DNA of 17,600 bases from Prevotella sp. (lineage in GTDB: Bacteria; Bacteroidota; Bacteroidia; Bacteroidales; Bacteroidaceae). A program made the translations under genes and the position numbers. Every line of letters starts with the position of its first letter. Within the stretch, counting starts at the first letter, position 1. The stretch covers positions 1 through 17,600 of the forward strand of contig JAJPYV010000261.1 of assembly GCA_021204735.1 (NCBI GenBank), written 5' to 3'. This document shows, in pieces, positions 1-7,414 of the stretch. Below the pieces are notes generated by a model. That model was given only the letters and a program-made list of their open reading frames with translations. It had not been told where the DNA came from and searched no databases.

Positions 1-22
1 ACTGGTACGGTCTTTATTATAA

Positions 23-52
23 GGGCAGGATTTAGGTCTTGCCCGTATTTTT
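23..52 (+). terminator. Rho-independent terminator of an upstream, off-window gene
   Basis: An 8-bp stem (23-30 with 37-44, one G-U pair) closes a 6-nt loop and is followed by a run of five T (48-52). It lies before the ribE start, so it most likely ends transcription of a gene to the left of the window. Confidence 0.6.
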
Positions 53-76
53 AATCACACATTAATAAATAAGAAT

Positions 77-685
77 ATGTTTTCCGGAATTGTAGAGACT
101 GCGGCAGAAGTTGTAGCGATAGAGAAGGACGGCGGGAACGTTAACCTCACGTTGAAATGTCCTTTCGTTGATGAGTTGAAAATTGACCAGAGTGTGTCAC
201 ACAATGGAGTGTGCCTGACGGTTGTGAGTATTAAAGACGGTTGCTATACCGTTACCGCCGTGCAGGAAACACTCGACCGATCAAACCTTGGTTTACTGAA
301 AGTAGGGGATAAGGTCAATGTGGAACGTTCAATGATAATGAATGGCAGATTGGATGGTCATATCGTGCAGGGTCATGTTGACATGACGGCAGAGTGTATC
401 GAAGTAAGGAAAGTTGACGGCAGCACATATTTCACGTTCAAGTATAAGTTTGATAAGGAAATGGCACGTCGAGGCTATTTCACTGTTGACAAGGGAAGTG
501 TATCGGTGAACGGTGTATCACTGACAGTCTGCAATCCTACAGCAGACACCTTCCAGGTTGCAATTATCCCATATACTTTTGAGAACACCAATTTCCGTGA
601 CATCAAGGTCGGCTCTTGCGTAAATATTGAGTTTGACATTCTCGGCAAATATATTGCAAGACTGCATGAGTTTGATGCGCAGTAA
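77..685 (+). CDS. ribE: Riboflavin synthase, alpha subunit type
   Basis: The 202-residue protein matches riboflavin synthase in length and layout. This cytosolic enzyme dismutates two molecules of 6,7-dimethyl-8-ribityllumazine into riboflavin and a pyrimidinedione, the last step of riboflavin synthesis. The sequence shows the expected two tandem lumazine-binding barrels. The first starts with MFSGIVE (1-7) and carries NGVCLTV (43-49). The GHIVQGHVD segment (94-102) links to the second barrel, which repeats the motif as NGVSLTV (145-151). A C-terminal helix (about 183-197) is the one used for trimer formation in known homologues. The ATG at 77 gives the canonical N-terminus. It is flanked by terminators on both sides, so it is probably a single-gene unit. 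No FMN riboswitch was recognised in the 76 bases before it. Confidence 0.95.
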   Translation: MFSGIVETAAEVVAIEKDGGNVNLTLKCPFVDELKIDQSVSHNGVCLTVVSIKDGCYTVTAVQETLDRSNLGLLKVGDKVNVERSMIMNGRLDGHIVQGHVDMTAECIEVRKVDGSTYFTFKYKFDKEMARRGYFTVDKGSVSVNGVSLTVCNPTADTFQVAIIPYTFENTNFRDIKVGSCVNIEFDILGKYIARLHEFDAQ

Positions 686-693
686 AAATCAGC

Positions 694-713
694 AACATTT
701 TCAAGATGTTTTT
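694..713 (+). terminator. Probable ribE terminator
   Basis: Nine bases after the ribE stop codon there is a 6-bp stem (694-699 with 705-710, one G-U pair) with a 5-nt loop. A T run (709-713) follows directly. The stem is weak, but its position and U tract fit intrinsic termination. Confidence 0.5.
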
Positions 714-764
714 ACAAACCACGTTAAATAAATTATGAAATATTAACATATAATATTCAGGTCG

Positions 765-813
765 ATAAAATGGATAATTGTCTCTATAAAGTAGTGATAA
801 TTATCCATTTTAT
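765..813. repeat. Perfect 15-bp inverted repeat upstream of the efflux operon
   Basis: The left arm 765-779 (ATAAAATGGATAATT) is the exact reverse complement of the right arm 799-813. Three further pairs (one G-U) extend the stem inward to 18 bp, leaving a 13-nt loop (783-795). The arms are A+T rich with a GG/CC core. The right arm ends 4 bases before the putative -33 TTG of the next promoter. It could be an operator for a dimeric regulator or a second terminator; ribE already has a nearer one. Confidence 0.75.
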
Positions 814-817
814 TTTA

Positions 818-844
818 TTGTACGTATAATTATTCTTACATTTG
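818..844 (+). promoter_or_regulatory. Bacteroidota-type promoter of the efflux operon
   Basis: TACATTTG (837-844) is an exact match to the Bacteroidota -7 consensus TAnnTTTG. A TTG at 818-820 lies 16 bases upstream, close to the usual -33 spacing. The expected transcription start, around 849-851, leaves a leader of about 15 nt before the ATG at 865. Confidence 0.65.
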
Positions 845-864
845 CATAGATTATATTTATAAAT

Positions 865-2190
865 ATGAAGATAAGTAAGATTTTTATCGTTGCAATCATG
901 CTTTTGGCTGTTAATGCAGCGTGGGGTGATAACGAATCGAAGCAATGGACTTTGAAAGATTGCATTGACTATGCCATGGAGAACAACATCACTATAAAGA
1001 CTGGTAAATTGTCGGTTCTCTCTGCTAAAGAAGATGTAAATGCAGCAAGCGGACAGTTGTTCCCATCATTGTCGTTTTCAACCACTCATCAAGTTGGTTA
1101 CAATCCATTTCAAGACAGTAAGGAAGGTTCTGACAAGGTTAGTTATTCAGGTGACTACGGACTCAATGCCAACTGGACTGTTTGGGATGGCAACAAAATC
1201 AGGAATAATGTGAAGTTGCAGAAGTTGGCTAACCAAGAGGCAGAGTTGGATGTTGACGAACAGGCAAACAGCATTCAGGAGCAGATAGTTCAGCTTTACG
1301 TGCAGATACTCTATGTCAGTGAGGCTGTTAAGGTTGACGAGGAAATACTTGAGATAAGCAAGCAGAACACCTCACGTGGTGAGGAGATGTATAATGTGGG
1401 ATCAATATCAAAGGCAGACCTTTCAGAATTGCAGGCACAGTTGGCTTCGGATGAATATAATCTTGTAAACATCAAGGGAACGCTTGAGGATTATAAGTTG
1501 CAGATGAAATATCTGCTTAGACTTGATTACAACTATGATTTCGATATAGCATTGCCGGCAGCATCAGATGAACAGGCATTGTCGGCAATACCATCTGTGG
1601 AGAGCGTAATAGAACCTGCTTTGGACAACCGTCCTGAGATTAAAAACGCTATGCTGAACATCGAGAGCAGTAGTCTTGATTTGAGTATAGCAAAATCTGG
1701 CTACGGTCCTACAATCGGTCTTACTGGTGGTGTTGGCACCAATACCATGACAGGTATGGGATATAGTTGGAGCAGTCAGATGAAGAAAAACCTTAGTGGG
1801 TCATTAGGAGCAACGTTGAGCATACCTATTTTTGATAACCGTTCCACAAAGACATCTGTCAACAAGGCAAAAATTGAATTAGAGCAGGCGAAACTCAATG
1901 CTGCCGACGCACAAAGCAGTCTTGCGCTTACGATCGAAGGCTTTTGGATTAATGCTACTACAAACCAGGAAAGATTTAAGTCAGCACAAGTCAGCGTTAT
2001 GAGTGCATCTGACAGTTATGAGTTGCTTTGTGAACAGTTCCGTTTGGGGTTGAAGAACATCGTGGAACTGACAACAGGTAAATCCGCATTACTCAACGCC
2101 CAGCAGAGCCGTTTGGAAAGCAAGTACATGACAATCCTTTACATGCAGTTGCTTGAGTTCTACAAAGGAGAAGAAATGAATATAATATAA
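865..2190 (+). CDS. TolC-family outer-membrane efflux channel
   Basis: This 441-residue protein starts with a signal peptide (basic KISK, then a hydrophobic stretch to about residue 19). It continues as a TolC-like outer membrane factor with two repeats of paired long helices and short beta segments. Typical features are the early WTLKDCIDYAMENNITI segment near the mature N-terminus, YGLNANWTVWDGNKIRN (a first membrane beta strand), and the second-repeat equivalent SLGATLSIPIFDNRSTKTSVNKAK. Such proteins form trimeric tunnels that take substrate from a membrane-fusion partner out of the cell. The adaptor gene starts 8 nt after its stop, so the channel, adaptor and ABC pump genes form one operon. 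The substrate cannot be read from the sequence. Confidence 0.92.
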   Translation: MKISKIFIVAIMLLAVNAAWGDNESKQWTLKDCIDYAMENNITIKTGKLSVLSAKEDVNAASGQLFPSLSFSTTHQVGYNPFQDSKEGSDKVSYSGDYGLNANWTVWDGNKIRNNVKLQKLANQEAELDVDEQANSIQEQIVQLYVQILYVSEAVKVDEEILEISKQNTSRGEEMYNVGSISKADLSELQAQLASDEYNLVNIKGTLEDYKLQMKYLLRLDYNYDFDIALPAASDEQALSAIPSVESVIEPALDNRPEIKNAMLNIESSSLDLSIAKSGYGPTIGLTGGVGTNTMTGMGYSWSSQMKKNLSGSLGATLSIPIFDNRSTKTSVNKAKIELEQAKLNAADAQSSLALTIEGFWINATTNQERFKSAQVSVMSASDSYELLCEQFRLGLKNIVELTTGKSALLNAQQSRLESKYMTILYMQLLEFYKGEEMNII

Positions 2191-2198
2191 ATACAGAT

Positions 2199-3401
2199 AT
2201 GAAAAACAAGAAGAAGATTACTACCAGTGTGGTAGTTGTTGTTGTCATTGTTGTCGTATTGTGCCTGATTTTCTGTGGCAAGAAGGACATGGAAATATCC
2301 TACGATACGGCAGAGGTTACGGAGACAACCATTTCCAACAGTGTAACGGCAACAGGCACGATAGAGCCAGTAACATCAGTAGATGTCGGTACTCAGGTAT
2401 CAGGTACGGTGGCTAAGTTGTATGTTGACTACAACAGCATTGTGAAGAAAGGGCAACTTATAGCTGAGCTTGACAAGACAAACCTTATCAGTGAGTTGAA
2501 CATTGCTAAGGCGAGTCTTAACGACGCAACAAGTCAGTTAAAGTACCAGACGGCAAATTACAAGCGTTACAAGACATTGTATGAAAAGGGACTTGTCAGT
2601 GCGGATGACTTTGAGTTGGCACAGCTATCATACAGTCAGGCTCAGGATGCTGTGAAGCAGCAGGAAGAGAGCGTGCAGAAAGCACAGACAAACCTCGGTT
2701 ACGCCATAATCACATCCCCGATTGACGGAGTGGTATTGTCGAAGGAAGTTGAGGAAGGTCAGACCGTTGCCGCAAGTTTCGAGACGCCTACCTTGTTCAC
2801 CATCGCACAGGATTTGACCGATATGCAGGTAATCGCAGATGTTGATGAGGCTGATATAGGTGAAGTTAAGGACGGCAATAGGGTAATGTTCACAGTTGAT
2901 GCATTCCCAGATGATAAGTTCAACGGTACGGTTACGCAAGTAAGGCAGGAGGCAACGACAACCAACAATGTCGTTACATACGAGGTTGTAATCAGTGCGC
3001 CGAACCAAGACTTGAAATTGAAGCCAGGACTTACGGCAAACGTAACGATATACACCCATGAGGAGCAGAATGTGCTAAGTGTACCGAACAAGGCATTGCG
3101 TTTTACACCTACGCAGGAGCTTATCAAGAAAGCCAAGATAAAGGACTGCAATGGTTCGAAGAAGGTTTGGACATTCAGCGACAACGTATTTGAGGCACAC
3201 GCTGTAACAGTAGGTATCTCTGACGGTATAAATACCGAGATACTGAATGGTATCTCAAAAGGTACTAAAGTCGTTACGGAAATAAAGGTGGATGAGGATT
3301 CGTCATCATCGGATGCTTCCCAGGATGACAGTTCACAGCAGGAGTCCAGTCCGTTTGCACCAAAGGGGCCGGGACAGAACAAGAAAAACAAGAAATCATA
3401 A
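2199..3401 (+). CDS. MacA/HlyD-type periplasmic adaptor (membrane-fusion protein)
   Basis: This 400-residue adaptor connects an inner-membrane pump to the TolC channel. It has a lysine-rich N-terminus, then one hydrophobic anchor (about 11-27) made almost entirely of Val and Ile, encoded by a low-complexity GTT/GTC run. The lipoyl half-motifs (around GTQVSGTVAKLYVDYNSIVKKGQLIAELD and later AIITSPIDGVVLSKEVEEGQTV) flank a helical hairpin of about 80 residues. The beta-barrel and membrane-proximal domains follow. The last 35 or so residues are a low-complexity tail rich in Ser, Asp and Gln that ends in a Lys-rich stretch. There is no lipobox before the Cys at the end of the anchor, so it is probably held by the transmembrane helix. 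The ATPase gene starts one base after the stop. Confidence 0.9.
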   Translation: MKNKKKITTSVVVVVVIVVVLCLIFCGKKDMEISYDTAEVTETTISNSVTATGTIEPVTSVDVGTQVSGTVAKLYVDYNSIVKKGQLIAELDKTNLISELNIAKASLNDATSQLKYQTANYKRYKTLYEKGLVSADDFELAQLSYSQAQDAVKQQEESVQKAQTNLGYAIITSPIDGVVLSKEVEEGQTVAASFETPTLFTIAQDLTDMQVIADVDEADIGEVKDGNRVMFTVDAFPDDKFNGTVTQVRQEATTTNNVVTYEVVISAPNQDLKLKPGLTANVTIYTHEEQNVLSVPNKALRFTPTQELIKKAKIKDCNGSKKVWTFSDNVFEAHAVTVGISDGINTEILNGISKGTKVVTEIKVDEDSSSSDASQDDSSQQESSPFAPKGPGQNKKNKKS

Positions 3402-3402
3402 C

Positions 3403-4170
3403 ATGGCAGAGCAGAAAGACAATAAGGGCAAGGTCGTCATAGAGTTGGATAATGTGCGCCGTGATTTCATCGTCGGTGACGAGACTGTCCATGCCTTACG
3501 TGGTGTATCGTTCAAGATACATGAAGGCGAGTTCGTTACCATAATGGGAAAATCAGGCTCTGGTAAGTCCACTTTGCTGAACCAGTTGGGTTGTCTTGAC
3601 ACACCAACGAGTGGTGAGTATTATCTTGACGGTTATTCCGTGCGCAAGATGAAAAAGTCGGACAGGGCTATCCTGCGCAACCGCAAAATCGGTTTCGTGT
3701 TCCAGAATTACAATCTTCTTGCCAAAACGACCAGTGTGGAGAACGTGGAACTGCCATTGATGTACAATTCAAGTGTCGGTGCAAAGGAACGCCGTGAGCG
3801 AGCCATAACTGCTTTGAAGGCAGTGGGTTTGGGCGATAGGCTCTACCATAAGTCCAACCAGATGTCCGGTGGTCAGATGCAGCGTGTGGCTATTGCCAGG
3901 GCATTGGTCAACAATCCAGCTGTAGTACTTGCGGATGAGGCAACGGGAAACCTTGATACCCGTACATCATTTGAGATACTCGTACTTTTCCAAAGACTAC
4001 ATGCCGAAGGCAGGACAATAATTTTCGTTACACACAATCCTGATATTGCTCTGTATTCCAGCCGTAACATCGTGTTGCGTGACGGTTCAATCAGGGATGA
4101 TACCTACAACAATAATATTCTTTCGGCAGAGAAGGCACTTTCAGAGCTGCCGCCAGCAGAAGACGAGTGA
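3403..4170 (+). CDS. MacB/LolD-type ABC transporter ATP-binding protein
   Basis: This cytosolic ATPase (255 residues) powers the adjacent permease. All ABC motifs are present: Walker A GKSGSGKST (49-57), Q-loop Gln101, signature MSGGQ (154-158, with Met in place of the usual Leu), Walker B VVLADE with catalytic Glu179, D-loop around 182-185 and switch His211. I chose the ATG at 3403 because it gives a normal N-terminus and follows the adaptor stop by one base; the open frame reaches back to 3292, but that part overlaps the adaptor. The protein belongs to the family that also includes LolD and FtsE. In E. coli MacB this domain is fused to the permease; here it is a separate gene, as is common in Bacteroidota. 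A 20-residue acidic C-terminal tail ends in PPAEDE. Confidence 0.93.
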   Translation: MAEQKDNKGKVVIELDNVRRDFIVGDETVHALRGVSFKIHEGEFVTIMGKSGSGKSTLLNQLGCLDTPTSGEYYLDGYSVRKMKKSDRAILRNRKIGFVFQNYNLLAKTTSVENVELPLMYNSSVGAKERRERAITALKAVGLGDRLYHKSNQMSGGQMQRVAIARALVNNPAVVLADEATGNLDTRTSFEILVLFQRLHAEGRTIIFVTHNPDIALYSSRNIVLRDGSIRDDTYNNNILSAEKALSELPPAEDE

Positions 4171-4173
4171 TGA

Positions 4174-4219
4174 GAATTAAGAATTAAGAATTAAGAATTA
4201 AGAATTAAGAATTAAGAAT
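4174..4219 (+). repeat. Tandem heptamer array (GAATTAA)6 plus partial unit
   Basis: Six perfect GAATTAA units run from 4174 to 4215, followed by GAAT (4216-4219). The array begins three bases after the ATPase stop codon and lies inside the operon, between the ATPase and permease genes. Written in another register the unit is ATTAAGA, which fits the consensus RTTAARA shared with the other heptamer arrays of this window. AATTAAGAATG at its right end recurs near 7426. Confidence 0.95.
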
Positions 4220-4334
4220 GCCAATTTAATGGTAATGAAAGATATGATTAAGTCTGCTTAAAGTCTGCTGAACGTGAGAAATTTCACGCTGTGGTGTAAC
4301 TTTTAACTGTCCTCAATAAATTGGGACCCTACAT
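4220..4334. other. Non-coding part of the ATPase-permease spacer
   Basis: No gene is supported here. The stretch holds a direct repeat AAGTCTGCT (4250-4258 and 4261-4269), a 16-bp near-palindrome (4273-4288, one G-T pair) that could form a small hairpin, and one isolated heptamer TTTTAAC (4301-4307). No match to the TAnnTTTG promoter box was seen, so the permease may depend on read-through from upstream or on the leader element at 4335-4379. Confidence 0.6.
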
Positions 4335-4379
4335 AACTTTTAACTATTAACTTTTAATTTGCGGAGCGAAGCGAAGCAC
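4335..4379 (+). repeat. Heptamer leader element upstream of the permease gene
   Basis: Three in-register heptamers, TTTTAAC (4338-4344), TATTAAC (4345-4351) and TTTTAAT (4352-4358), are followed by TTGC (4359-4362). A purine-rich spacer with AGCGA repeats comes next, then AGCAC (4375-4379). The ATG follows after one base. The same order, (TTTTAAY)n-TTGC-spacer-AGCAC-start, occurs before gph and tgt on the other strand. This copy has a 12-nt spacer between TTGC and AGCAC; the other two have 2 nt. Confidence 0.85.
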
Positions 4380-4380
4380 A

Positions 4381-5619
4381 ATGAGTATAGTAAATCTTTT
4401 TAAAATAGCAGTGCGAGCGATAGCAGCCAACAAGTTGCGTTCGTTCCTCACGATGCTTGGTATAATAATTGGTGTGGCATCAGTTATTACGATGTTGGCA
4501 ATCGGTCAGGGGAGTAAGCAGAGCATAAGGCAGCAGATTTCCGAGATGGGTTCCAACATGATAATGATAATGCCAGGTCAGGATATGCGTGGTGGTGTCC
4601 GTCAGGATGCGTCATCTATGGAAACGCTGAAACTTGTTGATTACGAAGCACTGAAAGACCAATGTAAATATATTACTGCAATCAGTCCTGTTGTAAACAG
4701 TTCAGGACAGTTTATCTACGGTAACAACAATACCCCGTCAACTATCTATGGTGTTAACGAGGATTACTTAAAAATCCGAATGTTGGAGGTTGAGGACGGC
4801 GAGATGTTCAATGAAGAGGATATCAAGGCGAGTGCAAAGGTGTGTATCGTAGGAAAGACGGTAGTTGACAACCTATTTCCTGACGGCTCAGACCCTGTTG
4901 GCAAGGTGATAAGGTTCAACACGATACCGTTTCGTATCACAGGAGTGTTGAAGAGCAAGGGATACAACTCAATGGGACAGGACCAGGATGACATCGTATT
5001 GGCACCTTATTCAGCCGTGATGAAGCGTATCCTCGCCATAACATACGTGCAGAGTATCTCATGCTCCGCACTGACAGAAGACCTTACAGATACCGCTGTT
5101 GACGAGATTACTGAGATATTGCGTAGCCAACACAAGCTCAAGGATGCGACAGATGAGGATGACGGTGATGAGGATGATTTCAACATACGTTCACAGGAGG
5201 AACTTGCCACGATGCTCAATTCCACTACCGACCTTATGACCATCCTTTTGGCATGTATTGCAGGAATTTCTTTGGTTGTCGGTGGTATCGGAATTATGAA
5301 CATCATGTATGTCAGCGTTACAGAACGAACACGTGAGATAGGTTTGCGTATGAGTGTAGGTGCAAGAGGAATAGACATCCTCAGTCAATTCCTTATCGAG
5401 TCGATTTTGCTTAGTGTTACAGGTGGTATAATTGGAGTATTTCTCGGGTTTGGTGCCACATACGCAGTGAATATATTTGCCAAATGGCCAGTGTTGATAC
5501 AGCCTTGGAGTGTACTACTCAGTTTCTTTGTATGTACGGCAACAGGAGTATTCTTCGGTTGGTATCCAGCAAAGAAAGCAGCACAACTTGACCCAATTGA
5601 GGCAATAAGATACGAATGA
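4381..5619 (+). CDS. MacB-type ABC transporter permease
   Basis: This 412-residue inner-membrane protein has the four-helix MacB/LolC topology. Helix 1 lies near residues 19-42 (in LRSFLTMLGIIIGVASVITML). A large periplasmic domain of about 240 residues follows, then three C-terminal helices (about 285-310, 338-362 and 377-396). Family markers are the KLRSFLTMLGIIIGVASV start, the TERTREIGLRMSVGA segment after helix 2 that contacts the ATPase, and the PAKKAAQLDPIEAIRYE ending. Mechanotransmission pumps of this type push periplasmic substrate through the adaptor and TolC rather than carrying it across the inner membrane. A strongly acidic stretch (residues 255-268) sits in the periplasmic domain. 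The sensor kinase gene begins 21 bases downstream. Confidence 0.92.
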   Translation: MSIVNLFKIAVRAIAANKLRSFLTMLGIIIGVASVITMLAIGQGSKQSIRQQISEMGSNMIMIMPGQDMRGGVRQDASSMETLKLVDYEALKDQCKYITAISPVVNSSGQFIYGNNNTPSTIYGVNEDYLKIRMLEVEDGEMFNEEDIKASAKVCIVGKTVVDNLFPDGSDPVGKVIRFNTIPFRITGVLKSKGYNSMGQDQDDIVLAPYSAVMKRILAITYVQSISCSALTEDLTDTAVDEITEILRSQHKLKDATDEDDGDEDDFNIRSQEELATMLNSTTDLMTILLACIAGISLVVGGIGIMNIMYVSVTERTREIGLRMSVGARGIDILSQFLIESILLSVTGGIIGVFLGFGATYAVNIFAKWPVLIQPWSVLLSFFVCTATGVFFGWYPAKKAAQLDPIEAIRYE

Positions 5620-5640
5620 TATTAACATGCTTAGAAAATT

Positions 5641-6729
5641 ATGAGTAGTAAGAGAAGAATATATCAGATATTGTTTCATGTGGTGTGCTGGATGTTGGTG
5701 GCATTTGCGCCTATAATGGCATTGCCTCAACATTCCAATCAGGACGCAGTGACATATCTGCTGCACCTATGCTTTCCACTGCTCATGTGTATTATATTTT
5801 ACATGAATTATCTGTGGCTCGTGCCACGATATTTCGTCAATAACAGATATAATATCTTTATCTGTGTCAATATAATCACAGTAATTATTTTCACCATAAT
5901 AATGCAAGAGTTGATGGATGTGATGTTCTTACGGGAAGAAATGTTGGATCCGATGCGTCCTCCTCACATTCATCATGTTGATGGTATTTTCTCGAAAATA
6001 TCGAGAGTGTCCAATATTATAGGCAGGCATGTATTTCCTCTATTTCTCTCCGCCATAGTAGCCGTGTTGCTGCGCCTTGCGCAAAGGTGGCAAATGGCAG
6101 AGAATGGAAGAAAGGAAATGGAGATGCAGAAGACCGAAGCAGAATTAAAGAATTTGCGTAACCAGATTAACCCTCATTTTCTTTTGAATACCCTTAACAA
6201 CATATATGCGCTCATATCCTTCAACCAGGAGAAGGCACAGAAGGCAGTTCTTTCACTTAGCGCACTATTGCGACAGATGCTTTATGAAAACAAAAAGGCA
6301 ATCAGTTTGCAAGAAGAGACCGAATTTTTAAGCAATTATGTTGATTTAATGCGTATTAGGGTAAGTAAGAATGTGAAGGTTGATGTCAATTTTTCATTGC
6401 CTACTCAAAAAGAAGTTTATATCGCACCATTCATATTCATATCACTCGTGGAGAATGCATTTAAGCATGGCGTAAGCAACTCCCAACCGTGTTTCATATC
6501 CATTGATATTAGTTCTGACGGGGAGAAGGTAGTGTGTGTGATTAAAAACAGCAACTTTCCGAAAAACAATTCAGATCAAAGTGGTCATGGTATTGGTCTT
6601 GAGCAAGTGGCAAAACGCTTGGATGCGTCATATAAGGACAAATACGAGTGGAGTAGGGGTGTTGATGAAAACAATGTGTATATATCTAAAATAATATTAT
6701 ATGATACTCAACTGTGCAATAGTCGATGA
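5641..6729 (+). CDS. LytS/YehU-family sensor histidine kinase
   Basis: This 362-residue membrane kinase has about four predicted transmembrane segments in its first half (roughly 10-27, 39-61, 72-92 and 129-147). A coiled-coil linker (about 150-173) leads to the His_kinase domain with QINPHFLLNTLNNIYAL; the phospho-acceptor is His179. The ATPase part has the N-box LVENAFKHG (269-277) and the G-box GHGIGL (315-320). No separate sensory domain is visible, so the stimulus is probably sensed within or near the membrane. It lies in the efflux operon and its last 29 bases overlap the response-regulator gene, so the two are very likely a cognate pair, perhaps translationally coupled. Confidence 0.93.
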   Translation: MSSKRRIYQILFHVVCWMLVAFAPIMALPQHSNQDAVTYLLHLCFPLLMCIIFYMNYLWLVPRYFVNNRYNIFICVNIITVIIFTIIMQELMDVMFLREEMLDPMRPPHIHHVDGIFSKISRVSNIIGRHVFPLFLSAIVAVLLRLAQRWQMAENGRKEMEMQKTEAELKNLRNQINPHFLLNTLNNIYALISFNQEKAQKAVLSLSALLRQMLYENKKAISLQEETEFLSNYVDLMRIRVSKNVKVDVNFSLPTQKEVYIAPFIFISLVENAFKHGVSNSQPCFISIDISSDGEKVVCVIKNSNFPKNNSDQSGHGIGLEQVAKRLDASYKDKYEWSRGVDENNVYISKIILYDTQLCNSR

Positions 6730-7414
6730 TGAGCCATTAGCTGCCGAATTGTTGGCAAGTTATGCTCGGAAAACGCCGGAATTGAATCTTATCGGTACTT
6801 TTGAGAGTGCTGTAACTGCGATGAAAGTCATTAGAGAAGAAACTGTTGACTTATTGTTCCTTGACATTCAGATGCCGGAACTTAGCGGACTTGAATTTGC
6901 GAATCTTTTACCAGAGAGGACAAAAATAGTATTTACAACAGCATTTGACCGCTATGCCATAGAAGGTTATAAAGTTAATGCTATCGACTATCTTCTCAAG
7001 CCGATAAGTTATGATAAATTTCTCTTTGCTGTCAATAAGGCTGTGGAATGGTTCAAGGTAGTTGACAAGCAGCAACTACTCTCGAAAGATAAGTTCATTT
7101 ACGTGAAGAGCGAGTACAAACTGATTAAGATAAAGTTTGATGAAATTCTATATATTGAAGGACTGAAGGATTACATTAAGGTTTATGTATCAGGAGGAAG
7201 GAAACCAATAATGTCTTTGATGAACATGAAGAAGTTGGAGGATTTCCTGCCACAGCCGCAGTTTTTGAGGGTACATCGCTCATTCATAGTCAATATGGCA
7301 AAAATAGAGATGATTGACCGTGGGCGTATCGTTGTTGACAATGTATTTATCCCAGTATCAGAAAGCTACAAGGAGAAAGTGCAAAATTATATCGACAATC
7401 ATACTTTGCAGTAG
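6701..7414 (+). CDS. LytTR-family response regulator
   Basis: This 237-residue regulator has an N-terminal receiver domain with acidic residues Asp9, Asp10 and Glu11, the phospho-acceptor Asp55 in LFLDIQMPE, the Thr79/Thr80 switch and Lys100. A C-terminal LytTR DNA-binding domain (about 132-234) follows, with the family hallmarks FIYVKSEYKLIKIKFDEILYIEG and FLRVHRSFIVN. The kinase at its 5' end, sharing 29 bp, is the expected phosphodonor. LytTR proteins bind direct repeats upstream of their targets. The likely target here is the efflux operon promoter, although I found no convincing pair of LytTR sites there. The ATG at 6701 gives a normal receiver start. Confidence 0.93.
   Translation: MILNCAIVDDEPLAAELLASYARKTPELNLIGTFESAVTAMKVIREETVDLLFLDIQMPELSGLEFANLLPERTKIVFTTAFDRYAIEGYKVNAIDYLLKPISYDKFLFAVNKAVEWFKVVDKQQLLSKDKFIYVKSEYKLIKIKFDEILYIEGLKDYIKVYVSGGRKPIMSLMNMKKLEDFLPQPQFLRVHRSFIVNMAKIEMIDRGRIVVDNVFIPVSESYKEKVQNYIDNHTLQ

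Noticed and set aside
686..864. LytTR binding sites in the efflux promoter region
   Set aside because: Only single, imperfect matches (around 719 and, on the other strand, near 744) were found, not the direct-repeat pair such regulators need.
2199..2290. Lipoprotein signal on the adaptor
   Set aside because: The Cys after the hydrophobic stretch is preceded by Phe, not by a lipobox; a transmembrane anchor fits better.
3292..3402. Upstream extension of the ATPase to 3292
   Set aside because: It would overlap the adaptor by more than 100 bases and add an Arg/His-rich stretch unlike any ABC ATPase start; the ATG at 3403 is the natural one.
4174..4219. CRISPR-like array
   Set aside because: The units are 7 bp, directly adjacent and without spacers; no cas gene is present.
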